Positions 46,233 through 58,702 are shown, counted from the first letter of the stretch. The stretch is DNA of 64,000 nucleotides from Corydoras sp. C115 (GCA_019802505.1 JAFMOC010000003.1:3169001-3233000), one strand, 5' to 3'. A program made the numbers and translations. Notes: generated from the sequence alone by a model not told the origin.

Positions 46233-46300
46233 GTTTTAACTTGGAACTATTTAAATGGTCCAACTTCTTTGGTTTTGAAAATTTTAATATTGTTGATCTA

Positions 46301-46306
46301 AATAAA
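46301..46306 (+). terminator. fastkd5 polyadenylation signal
   Basis: AATAAA 69 bases after the stop codon, followed by AT-rich then GT-containing sequence. First canonical signal on this strand. Confidence 0.65.
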
Positions 46307-46479
46307 TCTTATGAATTAATTACAAGTTGCTCACTTCAACGAGATTTTCCTCCATTTATGTAATTATTCTCAGTCAGAGTGTTGTGTACACACATATCGC
46401 CAAAAGTGTTTACTCATGCCTTTATATAACTTGCATTAAGTCTTTCTACATCAAATTTGCTCATTATTATCGTAATGAT

Positions 46480-46760
46480 AAGATAAGATAGACCTTTATT
46501 TGTCCCACAATGGGGAAATTGACATTCTCAGCAGCAGATACATTAGAAGAAAGGTGAAAGAGGTATTTGGTCATTAGAAAGAAATTTAAAAAACTGGTAA
46601 AAATTTTTAATAGAATTAGAAATCTGTATTTGCATGATAAATTCTAATTTTCAGATATGTACAGACATATAATAGAGGAATACAATGAAATAAATATTGC
46701 ACATATGGTATAGTTTGTATCTTATTAAGCAGCAGACAGGTATTGCACAATTCTCCTCAA
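46480..46760. mobile_element. LINE 3' tail fragment
   Basis: 'agatagacctttatttgtc' then 'ccacaatggggaaattgac' is the typical 3' end of fish Rex/L2-like LINEs in reverse. The rest of the UTR is diverged; no coding part remains. Confidence 0.55.
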
Positions 46761-46844
46761 TGTCCGCTGACCCACTCTATTTTATGTGACCTAAATATCA
46801 AATATATTTAGTAGTGAGGTAACTTCATGACTGCACAGGTGACA

Positions 46845-47045
46845 TTACATTTGGTCATTTATTGGACGCTTTTATCCAAAGCGACTTACAAGGTGAGCAC
46901 AGGGTTAATCACAACATCCCTGGAGCAATGAGGGTTAAGGGTCTTCCTCAAGGACTCACATTGGTAACTTCAGTGGACCTGGGATTTGAACCCTCAACCT
47001 TCAGATTGATAACCCAACACCCTGACCACTGAGCTACCACACCCA
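46845..47045 (-). mobile_element. Family B SINE, near full length
   Basis: In reverse: 'acatttggtcatttattgg', 'tatccaaagcgacttacaa', 'ggacctgggatttgaaccc' and 'gaccactgagctaccacac'. Boxes well preserved. Confidence 0.9.
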
Positions 47046-47625
47046 CCTGGCATCCTGTACTACACTGGAATTCACTGAGCTCCTAAGAGATCCATTTATT
47101 TACAAATGTTATAGAAGCAGTCTGCCTAAGTACTTTGGTTTTATACAACTGTTAACATTAAATATTATTGGATAGATGAGTAAATCCTTTTGATAAGTGT
47201 GTGTACACATTTTGTATATGACTCTGAATAGTGACCTTTAAGTAAGAAAAGATACAATTACTGTCGTACATCTGTTTCACTACATACTGTAAGTCCTTTA
47301 CACCAATCGCTAATGATCAGACAGAGCTAAGTATTCAAGAACAACTGTAATTATTCTGCAACAGATAAGCTGCACTCACGTGATTTGACTTTTTAAGGTG
47401 ATGTAATAAGACATCTACTGAAGTTCAGACAGCACTGCTGTATCCAATCCTGTTGTATCTGTGCAATATTCCCTAAAACGGTGTCAATGCAGTTTGATGT
47501 ATGATTCACCACTCAAGTAAAACATGATGCTTGAACTGTTGCAGTCATGTGGACAGATGGACTAGTCTAATTTAAAAAAATGTGATTTTTAAAAGGTGTA
47601 CTTAATAATTTGGATAACTTTTATT
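47046..47625. other. Intergenic between fastkd5 and rnf185, no gene seen
   Basis: AT-rich sequence with no recognised element. Confidence 0.5.
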
Positions 47626-47629
47626 TATA

Positions 47630-47966
47630 GGTGGCTTAGTGGTTAGCACGTTCGCCTCTCAGCGCTAGGGATTCCCGGTTCGAAACCCCATCTGGGTGGA
47701 GTTTCCATGTTCTCCCCGTGTCCGTGTGGGTTTCCTCCGGGTTCTCCGGTTTCCTCCCACAGTCCAAAAACATGGATCAAGTTAATTGAGTTCTCTAAAT
47801 TGCCCCATATAGAGTGTGTTTGAGTGAGTGAGTGTGTTCCCAGCGATGGATTGGCGCCCTGTCCTGGGTCTATCTGCCCAGCGCCCGAGACGTTCTCGCC
47901 TGGATGGGCATGGGGAACCCCACCGCGACCCTAATAGAGGATAAAGCGGGAGATAATGAATGAATG
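47630..47966 (+). mobile_element. V-SINE, young, 5' end shortened
   Basis: Starts at 'ggtggcttagtggttagca', lacking the first bases of the head. Perfect body. TSD ttttatttata on both sides. Confidence 0.9.
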
Positions 47967-48047
47967 TTTTATTTATATATATATATATATATATATGTAT
48001 GGGTGGGTGGATATAGATGAGCTAACCAAAATCAGCCAGTGTAACAA

Positions 48048-48073
48048 TGTCAGAATCAGAATACTTATATATA

Positions 48074-48117
<44 letters not shown>

Positions 48118-48185
48118 CGTATATATATATATATATATTTTAATACATATATATATATATATATATATGTATTCTGATTCTGACA
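48048..48185. repeat. Palindrome with L2-tail arms and (TA)n core
   Basis: The arms tgtcagaatcagaatac (48048-48064) and its perfect reverse complement (48169-48185) enclose four (TA)n blocks. Confidence 0.9.
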
Positions 48186-48555
48186 ATCAGTTTAATGAAT
48201 AGATTTGAGTTAATTTACGTGGCAATATTGGTTTTAATTTAAAATCAAACCCGAAATTTTGTCGCCCTCTCCTGGCTGCTCACTACAATAACGTATTTAC
48301 AAACTACTTGCAATATTTAGTGCCTATAAAATATCTTCTTACCTCAATATATAAAATTTTAATTTTATATTTATCATTGCAAGAAGGTTGTGGTCAAACA
48401 ATGTAATCATATTTCCATATAAACACAGCTGATCTACTAAACACTAGGTTGTGTGGGACTGAATTATACTGCAGTAAATATAGTACACCATTCAGGACAA
48501 TAATTCCTGTATTAAACTTGCGTCCCCACACTGAATGAATATACACACACATATG

Positions 48556-48898
48556 GATCTATTCATTATCTCCCGCTTTATCCTTTATTAGGGTCGTGGT
48601 GGGGTTCCCCATGCCCATCCAGGGGAGAACGTCTCGGCCGCTGGGCAGATACACCCAGGACAGGGCGCCAATCCATCACTGGGCACACACTCACACAGAC
48701 ACACTCTATATGGGGCAATTTTTTTTAGAATTCAATTGACTTGATCCATGTTTTTGGACTGTGGGAGGAAAACAGAGAACCTGGAGGAAACCCACGCAGA
48801 CACAGGGAGAACATGGAAACTCCACCCAGATGGGGATTCGAACCGGGAATCCCTAACGCTGAGAGGCGAACGTGCTAACCACTAAGCCACCGTGCCGC
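48556..48898 (-). mobile_element. V-SINE, full length
   Basis: Perfect boxes and body, with a T expansion at 48719-48726. Flanks do not show a clear TSD. Confidence 0.9.
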
Positions 48899-49181
48899 CG
48901 ATACGTATGTGTATATATATATAAAAAACATACATAAATACTAAACTTAGTGTATTAGAATGTGGCACTGTTATGAAGACATGATTCATATACTTGAAAG
49001 GAAGAACCAGATTTAGATCCAAACTGTTACTTTAATCATGTGCATGTTTTTAAAGCACAAACCCAAAAAAACCCCACAAACTCCATGCCCAATAAACAGC
49101 TAAACTAAACTAAAATAAAACTATGAAAAAAAAAATCTTAAGACTTAAAAGGAGCAATTTAATAGAAATGCGTTTTTTTTT

Positions 49182-49187
49182 TTTATT
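49182..49187 (-). terminator. rnf185 polyadenylation signal candidate
   Basis: TTTATT on the plus strand is AATAAA on the gene strand, about 240 bases after the stop codon. Other AT-rich hexamers are nearby, so the exact site is uncertain. Confidence 0.4.
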
Positions 49188-49428
49188 TAAAATTACATTT
49201 CTAAAAATAGAAAGTCAACAGTGACTTTCAAAGATATAATGTCATTACATTTACAGTAGTTTGTACAGGCATGCAATCACAGAACATGCCATGTATCTTC
49301 CCACACACACAAAAAAAAAGAACGAGAGAGAGAGAGCGAGCGAGCTACTGCTCAGCAGTGAAACTTGTGTAATAAAGGTATGTGGGAAAAGCATGGCAAC
49401 AGTAATATCCTTATGAGTCTATAATTGT

Positions 49429-52400
49429 TTATGCGATAAGAAGCCAGAACATGATGACCAGTGCGACGAACAGGAAGAGACGAGACAAGAACTGCTCGTC
49501 CATGTGCTGTGGCGTCCCAGGAGCTGCTGTAAAGTCAGAGACCGAGAGCCTGGTCACATACAAACTTACATTTTATACAGTATGTAAATGTAATGTTTAC
49601 AGTACAAGTCAATGGTTGAAAGACATGTCTCCTTTTTTGGTCCACTTATTGTCCACGTTATCAGTTCTACTTAATGTAAAGATGGACTTTGTAGTTCTAC
49701 AATTCCAGACTGTAGTCCATCTGTTTGTGGACTACCGTACATACTGTGTAGTCTCTTTACTCTGTTCTAGAACCCAAATAGCAGCGCAGAGCAGGGATTA
49801 TTTGGTTGATGTGTTATTCCTATTCCAGCAGTGGCACTGAGGTGTTTAAATAAAACTACAGCAGCACTGCTGCACTAACCCCCCCCTCACTGCGTCAGTG
49901 TCACTGCAGAACTGACAAACAATACACCCAAATTATGTATTTGTGGATAAACTTGACTGGCCTGACCCCAACCCAACAGAACACCTTTGGGATGAGACAG
50001 AGTAAAGACTGGGACAGGCCTCTGGTCCAATATCAGTGTCTGATGTTCTGACTTCACAAATGGGACTCAAAAGCTTTCTCACAAGATTTCAAACTGTTAT
50101 TGTAAAGGGTGTCATAATCCATCCATCCATTATCTTCCACTTTATCCTCTATTAGGGTCATGGTGGGGTTCCCCATGCCCATCCAGGGGAGAACGTCTCA
50201 GGCGCAGGGCAGATAGACCCAGGACAGGGCGCCAATCCATCGCTAGGCACACACTCACTCACACAGATACACTCTATATGGGGCAATTTTGAGAATTCAT
50301 TTCACTTGATCCATGTTTTTGGACTGTGGGAGGAAACCGGAGAACCCGGAGGAAACCCACACAGACACGGGGAGAACATGGAAACTCCACCCAGATGGGG
50401 ATTCGAACCGGGAATTCCTAGTGCTGAGAGGCGAATGTGCTAACCACTAAGTGTCATAATAACAAACCAATTGGATTGAAAATAAGATGTCACTCAAGAA
50501 ACTGATCAAATAGACAGCAAGTGTAGGAACAAAATTGGTGAGATTTTTAATGTTTAATTTAAGGTCTACTGAAGTGTAAAGTAGGAAAACCAACCATGTT
50601 AGTAAAGAAACTGAATACTGAATACAAATAATTCCAACTGAATGAAGTAAATACCTGCAGGTGGCCGTCCGTCGTTAATATTAAATGCTGTTGCAAAAAT
50701 CCCAAAAGGAAACGCTCCGATACCGAAGGACATCTGAAAGCCACCATCTCCAAAACCAAAGCCTTGAAATCCCTGCAATCAAATAGCAGATGTTACAACA
50801 TGTTATAGGAACAGCATATGTTGGATTACTGTTTTGGTTTTGCCACCAGTTTCTGGTAAACTTGACAAATTACTGATGGGTCAGAGCTTTAGAGCGCAAA
50901 TGAACACATGCACATGTACTAAGTGCCTAATTTCTAGTTTCACTCAAATCATATACATACAACTTATGATCACACATCCATATGCAGCATTTAGTGCAAG
51001 TACAGTACAATCCATCAATACTGAATCAAAAAGCAGTGAGGAGAAAAAAATGTGATGCAACTTTTAACGGCGGGTGTAGTCATTACCTGAGAGGGTGACA
51101 AAAATTACGTCCCCAATTCGCTCTAAGGAGACGAGTCTTAATAGGTCCCTCTGGGGGTGGTGCTTTTACTAATGAATTACTGCCCTAGTGGCACTACACC
51201 GGCCATGTAATCGTTTCATCACATATCTGCAAAGACACCTATGAGGTTGCATATGTGCATCTTTATACTTCCCCCCCCCCTTAAAAACCACTGATTTTGT
51301 ACATGAATGAGTGCAAGGGTTAGATTTGTTTTTATCTTTCTGAACAGTTCAAATCTTAAGCAAAGATTGAAATTTTTTTTTTCAAAACACATCTGTATTA
51401 TTTATGCAAAATTATTTTTTCTCAGGTACTTTTACGGAAAGAAATCAAATTTGTTTCCTTTTTTGTGCTAATTTATTAAAGTTATACTGCAATTTCTTGG
51501 TTCGTCTGCTGAGATATTTAAATGTTCAAAAGCTTAATACATATTTTTAAAGTGCAGTTTTGTTTCGGCCAGAAATTTTGATTTCAGTGCATCTTTGATT
51601 GTTTAATTATATCTTTATCAGTATGAATAATTAAAGATTAAGTCTGAGATTAAGTCTATAAACCAAGACCACCAGCAGCCCACAATCGGAGTACATTATT
51701 ATGGTGAGTTCTATAGACTCTGGTGTAGTCATTTCTAAATGTGCTCTTCTTAATTACACATGATCCAAAAATATGTTTTGTGTCTTTAACAAATTGTTTT
51801 AATTAGATAAATTGCTAATCTACTTCATTATCATTAAGAAATCATATGGGACAAATGTATAATAAGTCTATATTTGTTTGTACTATATAGCTCATCAATT
51901 ATCCTTTCTAAAAGTTCTAATTGTACTGTTTAAATACTTACACCACGATTCTCAGGCTCAGGCCTCTGGCCTTGTGGTCTGGGGGGAGTTCTTTCTCTAA
52001 AACGAGGACAGTAGGTTAATGATGATTTAGTCACAGCAAGCTCAACGCATTTAAATTGCGATCAGATAGCCTAATACCTCGGGTCCTGCTGCCCTGTGCT
52101 GCCCCGTCCATACAGCGGGATCACTTTATCTCGGCTGATACCTGCTTTACACACTGGACACACTTGTCTGTTCGGTCTGGTTTCCAACCACTGATGAATA
52201 ATAGAACAAAAGTTTTATTATTTTGCATACAGGTGTTAGTTAACCACTATTTAAGACAAACTCTGTAAATATACCTGATGCAAGCAAGGCCAGCTGTGGA
52301 AAGAAAAAGCAAAGGGGATTAGTAATCAGTAAAGAGTGATCTATATTATTGATTTGATTAATGTAAAATTTACCCTGCAATTAAAAGTCTGATTTAACCA

Positions 52401-53000
52401 GTTAAACTCCAACACAGGCAGCACGTTCGCCTCTCAGCTCTAGGGATTCCCGGTTCAAATCCCCATCTGGGTGGAGTTTCCATGTTCTCCCCGTGTCTGC
52501 GTGGGTTTCCTCCGGGTTCTCCGGTTTCCTCCCACAGTCCAAAAACATGTATCAAGTCAATTGAATTCTCAAAATTGCCCCATATAGAGTGTGTATGTGT
52601 GAGTGAGTGTGTGCCCAGCGATGGATTGGCGCCCTGTCCTGCGTCTATCTGCCCAGCGCCTGAGATGTTCTCCCCTGGATGGGCATGGGGAACCCCACCG
52701 CGACCCTAATAGAGGATAAAGCGGGAGATAATGAATGAATGAAACTCCAACACAATCAAAACGCCGGGTATAGTGGACAAAACAAGCACTACTGTAGTAT
52801 TTTGAATATATTCTAGAGTTTCTGTCTTACCAAAACAGATGTCCACATAAGCTTATGACTGCATCTTTAGAAGTGTCCAGGCAGATATTACACTCAAAGG
52901 TGCTGTCCTGGCTGCTGTTCTCGCCGGTCGTCTGGCTGGAGGAACCGGGGGCTGTGCCTTCACTGGCCGACGCCTGAGGTGGAGGAGAGGTGCTGGCCAT
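49429..53000 (-). CDS. rnf185: RING finger protein 185, ER-anchored E3 ubiquitin ligase
   Basis: Six coding exons on the minus strand: 53000-52831, 52293-52275, 52190-52078, 51996-51942, 50772-50655 and 49526-49429. They join in frame to 190 residues (human 192). The C3HC4 RING is complete: C37, C40, C52, H54, C57, C60, C74, C77, with FECNICLDTSKDAVISLCGHLF at its start. Then come PPRPQGQRPEPENRG, the Gly/Phe stretch GFQGFGFGDGGFQMSFGIGAF and the terminal membrane anchor FLFVALVIMFWLLIA. The N-terminus MAST and the spacing of the Gly/Phe stretch fit RNF185 rather than RNF5. The enzyme works in ER-associated degradation with membralin. Exon 2 is only 19 bases, and the last acceptor is a CAGCAG pair. 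Confidence 0.96.
49640..49935 (-). mobile_element. Non-autonomous DNA transposon, relative of 28425-28757
   Basis: 'tagtccatctgtttgtgga' and 'agcagcactgctgcactaa' are the reverse of the copy in lzts3. It lies in the last intron of rnf185. Confidence 0.65.
49945..50110 (+). mobile_element. Tc1-like transposase remnant
   Basis: 'cttgactggcctgacccca' followed by 'acacctttgggatgagaca' corresponds to the SPDLNPTEHLWDE region of Tc1-like transposases in broken form. Confidence 0.65.
50118..50455 (-). mobile_element. V-SINE, young, in rnf185 intron
   Basis: Complete body and B box; the head stops at 'gctaaccactaa', lacking the last bases. TSD gtgtcataa on both sides. Confidence 0.9.
50773..51941. 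other. rnf185 intron, no element recognised
   Basis: The part 51070-51230 has higher GC than its surroundings ('ccctctgggggtggtgctt') but matches no family I know; the rest is AT-rich. Confidence 0.4.
52411..52742 (+). mobile_element. V-SINE, young, lacking its A box
   Basis: 'ggcagcacgttcgcctctc' shows a 20-base deletion that removes 'cggtggcttagtgg'. The rest is near perfect. TSD aaactccaacaca on both sides. Confidence 0.9.
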
Positions 53001-53140
53001 GCTGTTTTCAGCTCAGAGACTACAAGTAGATTAAGAGGCAGGGTATCAGAATCACATGCAAAGATCAGCAAGTTATTATTTAGATACTTTTATGTTAATC
53101 ATAAAATAATTAATGTTATTATTATAAAAGTATATTGAAG

Positions 53141-53488
53141 AAGGCGGCATGGTGGCTTAGTGGTTAGCACGTTCGCCTCTCAGCGCTAGGGATTCCGGTT
53201 CGAATCCCCATCTGGGTGGAGTTTCCATGTTCTCCCTGTGTCTGCGTGGGTTTCCTCCGGGTTCTCCGGTTTCCTCCCACTGTCCAAAAACATGGATCAA
53301 GTCAATTGAGTTCTCCAAATTGCCCCATGTAGAGTATGTTTGTGTGAGTGAGTGTGTGCCCAGCGATAGGTTGGCGCCCTGTCCTGGGTGTGTCTGCCCA
53401 GCGCCCGAGACGTTCTCCCCTGGATGGGCATGGGGAACCCCCCCCCTTCCCCGCGACCCTAATAGAGGATAAAGCGGAAGATAATAAA
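53141..53488 (+). mobile_element. V-SINE, young, in rnf185 intron 1
   Basis: Complete. TSD atattgaag on both sides. Confidence 0.95.
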
Positions 53489-53495
53489 TGAATAT

Positions 53496-54150
53496 ATTGA
53501 AGTAAAAAAAAAAAATAATAATTAAATTAAATAAAAGGTCCCTGCTAATACTGAGGGCGCTTAGTATTTATACTCTGTGTGAGAGAAGATATCATTTTGT
53601 GTGAAGGTGTTCAAGGTCATATTTGTGTATCTAAGTAAAACTTCAATAAAAGACAATGAAGCTCTTTGAGCAAACACCTGCAAGGCCACTACATCTGTAT
53701 ACACAAAGTGGAAACAAAATTAATACAGAGTACAAACATTAATTTTCAAGAAATGCTTTCCTGTCCTGTGCTAAGAGCAACTCCATATGAACGTAGGCAA
53801 CTGTTATAGGTTTTTAAGGAGTTCAGTAAGTCAACACATCCCCTTTAAGGTATATATGCAAGTGTAATATTTCTCCGATTTTATTTTTGCTGATAATTTT
53901 TTTCCCCCCACAAAATCAGTGTCTTAATTAAGCCCTTACATTTGCCTTGTTTTATTTTCTAAAGTACTACATTTATCAACACAGCGATTATTCATCAAAA
54001 TTGCATGTGCATATTTGCAGAAGATCCTAATTCTATATTCTCACATAATAACCCTGCTGTCTTTATTACTGTGAGAATCCTCATATTGCTATGTTTTTAC
54101 TTTTATATTTAAATTAATATAACAGTTCTAACTTTTTAATAAACATTTTA
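53496..54150. other. rnf185 intron 1, no feature seen
   Basis: AT-rich intron sequence; nothing recognised. Confidence 0.5.
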
Positions 54151-54156
54151 TTATTA

Positions 54157-54432
54157 CGGTGGCTTAGTGGTTAGCACGTTCCCGGTTCAAATCCCCATCT
54201 GCGTGGGTTTCCTCCCACAGTCCAAAAACATGGATCAAGTCAATTGAGTTCTCCAAAGTGCCCTATGTAGAGTGTGTTTGTGTGTGTGTGAGTGAGTGTG
54301 TGCCCAGCGATAGATTGGCACCCTGTCCTGGGTGTATCTGCCCGGCGCCCAAAACGTTCTCCCCTGGATGGGCATGGGGAACCCCCCCACAACCCTAATA
54401 GAGGATAAAGCGGGAAGATAATGAATGAATGA
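54157..54432 (+). mobile_element. V-SINE, first of a pair sharing a target
   Basis: Head 'cggtggcttagtggttagc' with part of the centre missing; complete 3' end. 'attttattatt' stands on both sides. Confidence 0.9.
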
Positions 54433-54449
54433 ATTTTATTATTAAAAGG

Positions 54450-54760
54450 TTGGCATGGTGGGCAGCTAGTTCGCCTCTCAGTGAATTCCAGCTTCAAATC
54501 ACATTCTGGGAGGTTTCTATGTTCTCCCTGTGTCGGTGTGGGTTTGCTCTGGGTTGTCCAGTTTTCGCCCACAGTCCAAAAACATGGATTCAAGGTAAAT
54601 CAAATGCTCTGAATTGCCCCATATAGTGTGTGTGTCTGTGTGAGTGAGTGTGCCCAGCGATAGATTGGTTCTCTGTTCTGGATGCATCTTCCTCAAGGCC
54701 GAAACGCTCTCCCCTGGATGGGCAATATAGATGATTAAGTGGAAGACAATGAATTAATGA
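54450..54760 (+). mobile_element. V-SINE, second of a pair, more diverged
   Basis: 'ttggcatggtgggcagcta' head; the body carries many changes. It is followed by a third 'attttattatt'. Confidence 0.85.
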
Positions 54761-55057
54761 ATTTTATTATTTTAGAGACAAACATTTCTAAGACCCAATC
54801 ACGACAAATCTCAGGATCAACCAATCGAAGTATTTATTTTAGGGCTTTTAGGAAGGTTTTTTTTTAATATACTGCAGCTGTAAGCTTTGTTCTGAATTAT
54901 TTTAAAGCGAGTCAGTGGTTATCTGAGCTGTGGAGGTTTTCGGTCATAAATAAAACCACGCTTTCTGTGTCCAAAGTACATCTACAACAAACTACATCCT
55001 CCAAACTGCAGCAGAATAACAGAGAGAAAGATGAACAGTTTCAAGTCTGATCTTTTC

Positions 55058-57893
55058 TTAGGTTTTAAGCAACACTACACTAGACACAAGACACACACTA
55101 GACACACACTACACCAGACACACACACACTACACCAGACACACACACACACTACACCAGACACACACACACACTACACCAGACACACACACACACACTAC
55201 ACCAGACACACACACACTACACCAGACACACACACACACTACACCAGACACACTAGACTAGACTAGACACACTAGACTAGACTAGACACACACTAGACTA
55301 GACTAGACACACACTAGACTAGACTAGACACACACTAGACTAGACTAGACACACACTAGACTAGACTAGACACACACTAGACTAGACTAGACACACACTA
55401 GACTAGACTAGACACACACTAGACTAGACTAGACACACACTAGACTAGACTAGACACACACTAGACTAGACTAGACACACACTAGACTAGACTAGACACA
55501 CACTAGACTAGACTAGACACGACACACTAGACTAGACTAGACACGACACACACACTAGACACGACACACACACTAGACACGACACACACACTAGACTAGA
55601 CTAGACACACACACACTAGACTAGACTAGACACACACACACTAGACTAGACTAGACACACACACACTAGACTAGACTAGACACACACACACTAGACTAGA
55701 CTAGACACACACACTAGACTAGACTAGACACACACACTAGACTAGACTAGACACACACACTAGACTAGACACACACTAGACTAGACACACACACACTAGA
55801 CTAGACACACACACTAGACTAGACACACACACTAGACTAGACACACACACTAGACTAGACACACACTAGACTAGACACACACACTAGACTAGACACACAC
55901 TAGACTAGACACACACACACTAGACACACACTACACTAGACACACACTACACTAGACACACACTACACTAGACACACACTACACTAGACACACACTACAC
56001 TAGACACACACACACTACACTAGACACACACTACACTAGACACACACTACACTAGACACACACTACACTAGACACACACTACACTAGACACACACTACAC
56101 TAGACACACACTACACTAGACACACACTACACTAGACACACACTACACTAGACACACACACACTAGACACACACTACACTAGACACACACTACACTAGAC
56201 ACACACTACACTAGACACACACTACACTAGACACACACTACACTAGACACACACTACACTACTACACTAGACACACACTAGACACACACACTAGACTAGA
56301 CACACTAGACTAGACTAGACACACACTAGACTAGACACACACTAGACTAGACACACACTACACTAGACACACACACACTAGACACACACTACACTAGACT
56401 AGACTAGACACACACTAGACTAGACTAGACAGACACACACTAGACTAGACTAGACACACACTAGACTAGACTACTACACACACTACACTAGACTAGACAC
56501 ACACTACACTAGACACACACACTAGACACTAGACTACACACACACACACTACACTAGACACACACTACACTAGACACACACTACACTAGACACACACTAG
56601 ACTAGACACACACTAGACTAGACACACACTAGACTAGACACACACTAGACACACACTAGACTAGACACACACACACTAGACTAGACTAGACACACACTAC
56701 ACTAGACTACACTAGACACACACACTACACTAGACACACACTAGACTAGACACACACACACACTAGACTAGACTAGACACACACACATAGACTAGACTAG
56801 ACACACACTACACTAGACACACACTACACTAGACACACACTACACTAGACACACACACTACACTAGACACACACTACACTAGACACACACTACACTAGAC
56901 ACACACTACACTAGACACACACTACACTAGACACACACACACTAGACACACACTACACTAGACACACACACACTAGACACACACTACACTAGACACACAC
57001 ACTACATTACACTACACTAGACACACACTACACTAGACACACACACACTAGACACACACACTACATACACTACACTAGACACACACACTACACTAGACAC
57101 ACACACACACTACACTAGACACACACACTACACTAGACACACACACTACACTAGACACACACACTACACTAGACACACACACTACACTAGACACACACTA
57201 CACTAGACACACACTACACTAGACACACACACTACACTAGACACACACACTACACTAGACACACACACTACACTACACACACTACACTAGACACACACAC
57301 TACACTAGACACACACACTACACTAGACACACACACTACACTAGACACACACACTACACTAGACACACACACTACACTAGACACACACACACTACACTAG
57401 ACACACACACACTAGACACACACACACTAGACACACACACACTACACACACACACTACATTACACTAGACACACACTACACTAGACACACACTACTAGAC
57501 ACACACACTAGACACACACACACACTACATTACACTACACTAGACACACACACACTAGACACACACACACTAGACACACACACACTAGACACACACACAC
57601 TAGACACACACACACTACATTACACTACACTAGACACACACACTACACTAGACACACACACTACATTACACTACACTAGACACACACTACACTAGACACA
57701 CACACACACTAGACACACACACACACTAGACACACACACTACATTACACTACACTAGACACACACTACACTAGACACACACACACACTAGACACACACAC
57801 ACACTAGACACACACACACAAGACACACACTACATTACACTACACTAGACACACACTACACTAGACACACACTACACTACACCTTGATATTAA
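55058..57893. repeat. CTAGACACAC-type satellite
   Basis: About 2.8 kb built from short blocks: (CTAGA)n, (CA)n and CTACA. The left part has the 21-base period 'actagactagactagacaca' plus variants, and the right part the 14-16-base period 'acacacactacactag'. Blocks of one type follow each other, which suggests local expansion. It has no gene. It lies in the first intron of rnf185, about 150 bases from the 5' exon. Confidence 0.97.
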
Positions 57894-58048
57894 TGCTTCT
57901 TTGTTAATAAACGACATATCACATAAAGCTAAAGTACAGCTAGCTAGCTACTGCTAGCGTTAAGGAAAGTTCGGTAACTCGAATGTGCAAAATAGACGCG
58001 AGGCTATGTATAAGATTTAAACCTGTAACGATACTAAAACAGCATTAC

Positions 58049-58230
58049 CTCAAACAAATCATCGACGAAACGAACCGTTGGGCTCGATCAGAGAAGCGCC
58101 TCCAGCTCGCCGCGCCTCTGCGTTCTGTAAAGCTCTGCGCTACTTTCAGCTGATTGCATCAAACTAAACAGCGGGCTCGCTGCGCGTCATTACGTCACGC
58201 GCACGGCCTTCGTTCCAAATCAGGTACCCG
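58049..58230 (-). promoter_or_regulatory. rnf185 promoter and 5' noncoding exon
   Basis: On the minus strand 'gatgatttgtttgag' is followed by the donor gtaatg (58048-58043). Upstream the sequence is CpG-rich, with 'ggcgcggcgag' and a CRE-like TACGTCA at 58191-58197. The coding exon at 53000 needs an upstream leader, and this CpG-rich segment is the only candidate. The exact start is not visible. Confidence 0.6.
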
Positions 58231-58347
58231 TTTGACTCAAGTGCACTACGGAAGGTGTCTATTATATCGCATGTAGTGACCTAGTGTAAAAAAAAAAATG
58301 GAATCACGTTTCCGCCACTAAGTAGAAAAAAACCCAAAAGTACCTCA

Positions 58348-58702
58348 GAATTCATTCATTCATTCATTATCTCCCGCTTCATCCTCTATCAGGGTCGCGG
58401 GGGGGTTCCCCATGCCCATCCAGGAGAGAACATCTTGGGCGCTGGGCAGATAGACCCAGGACAGGGCGCCAATCCATCGCTGGGCACACACTCACTCACA
58501 CATACACACTCTATATGGGGCAATTTGGAGAATTCAATTGACTTGATCCATGTTTTTGGACTGTGGGAGGAAACCGGAGAACCCGGAGAAAACCCACGCA
58601 GACACGGGGAGAACATGGAAACTCCACCCAGATGGGGATTCGAACCAGGAATCCCTAGCGCTGAGAGGCGAACGTGCTAACCACTAAGCCACCGTGCCGT
58701 CT
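58348..58702 (-). mobile_element. V-SINE, young
   Basis: Complete, with perfect boxes. TSD tacctcagaattc on both sides. It lies just upstream of the rnf185 promoter. Confidence 0.95.

Noticed and set aside
49451..49840. 129-residue plus-strand frame
   Set aside because: Antisense of the last rnf185 exon joined to a DNA transposon remnant.
55031..55261. 76-residue frame of HTHTTPDT repeats
   Set aside because: Translation of the CTAGACACAC satellite.
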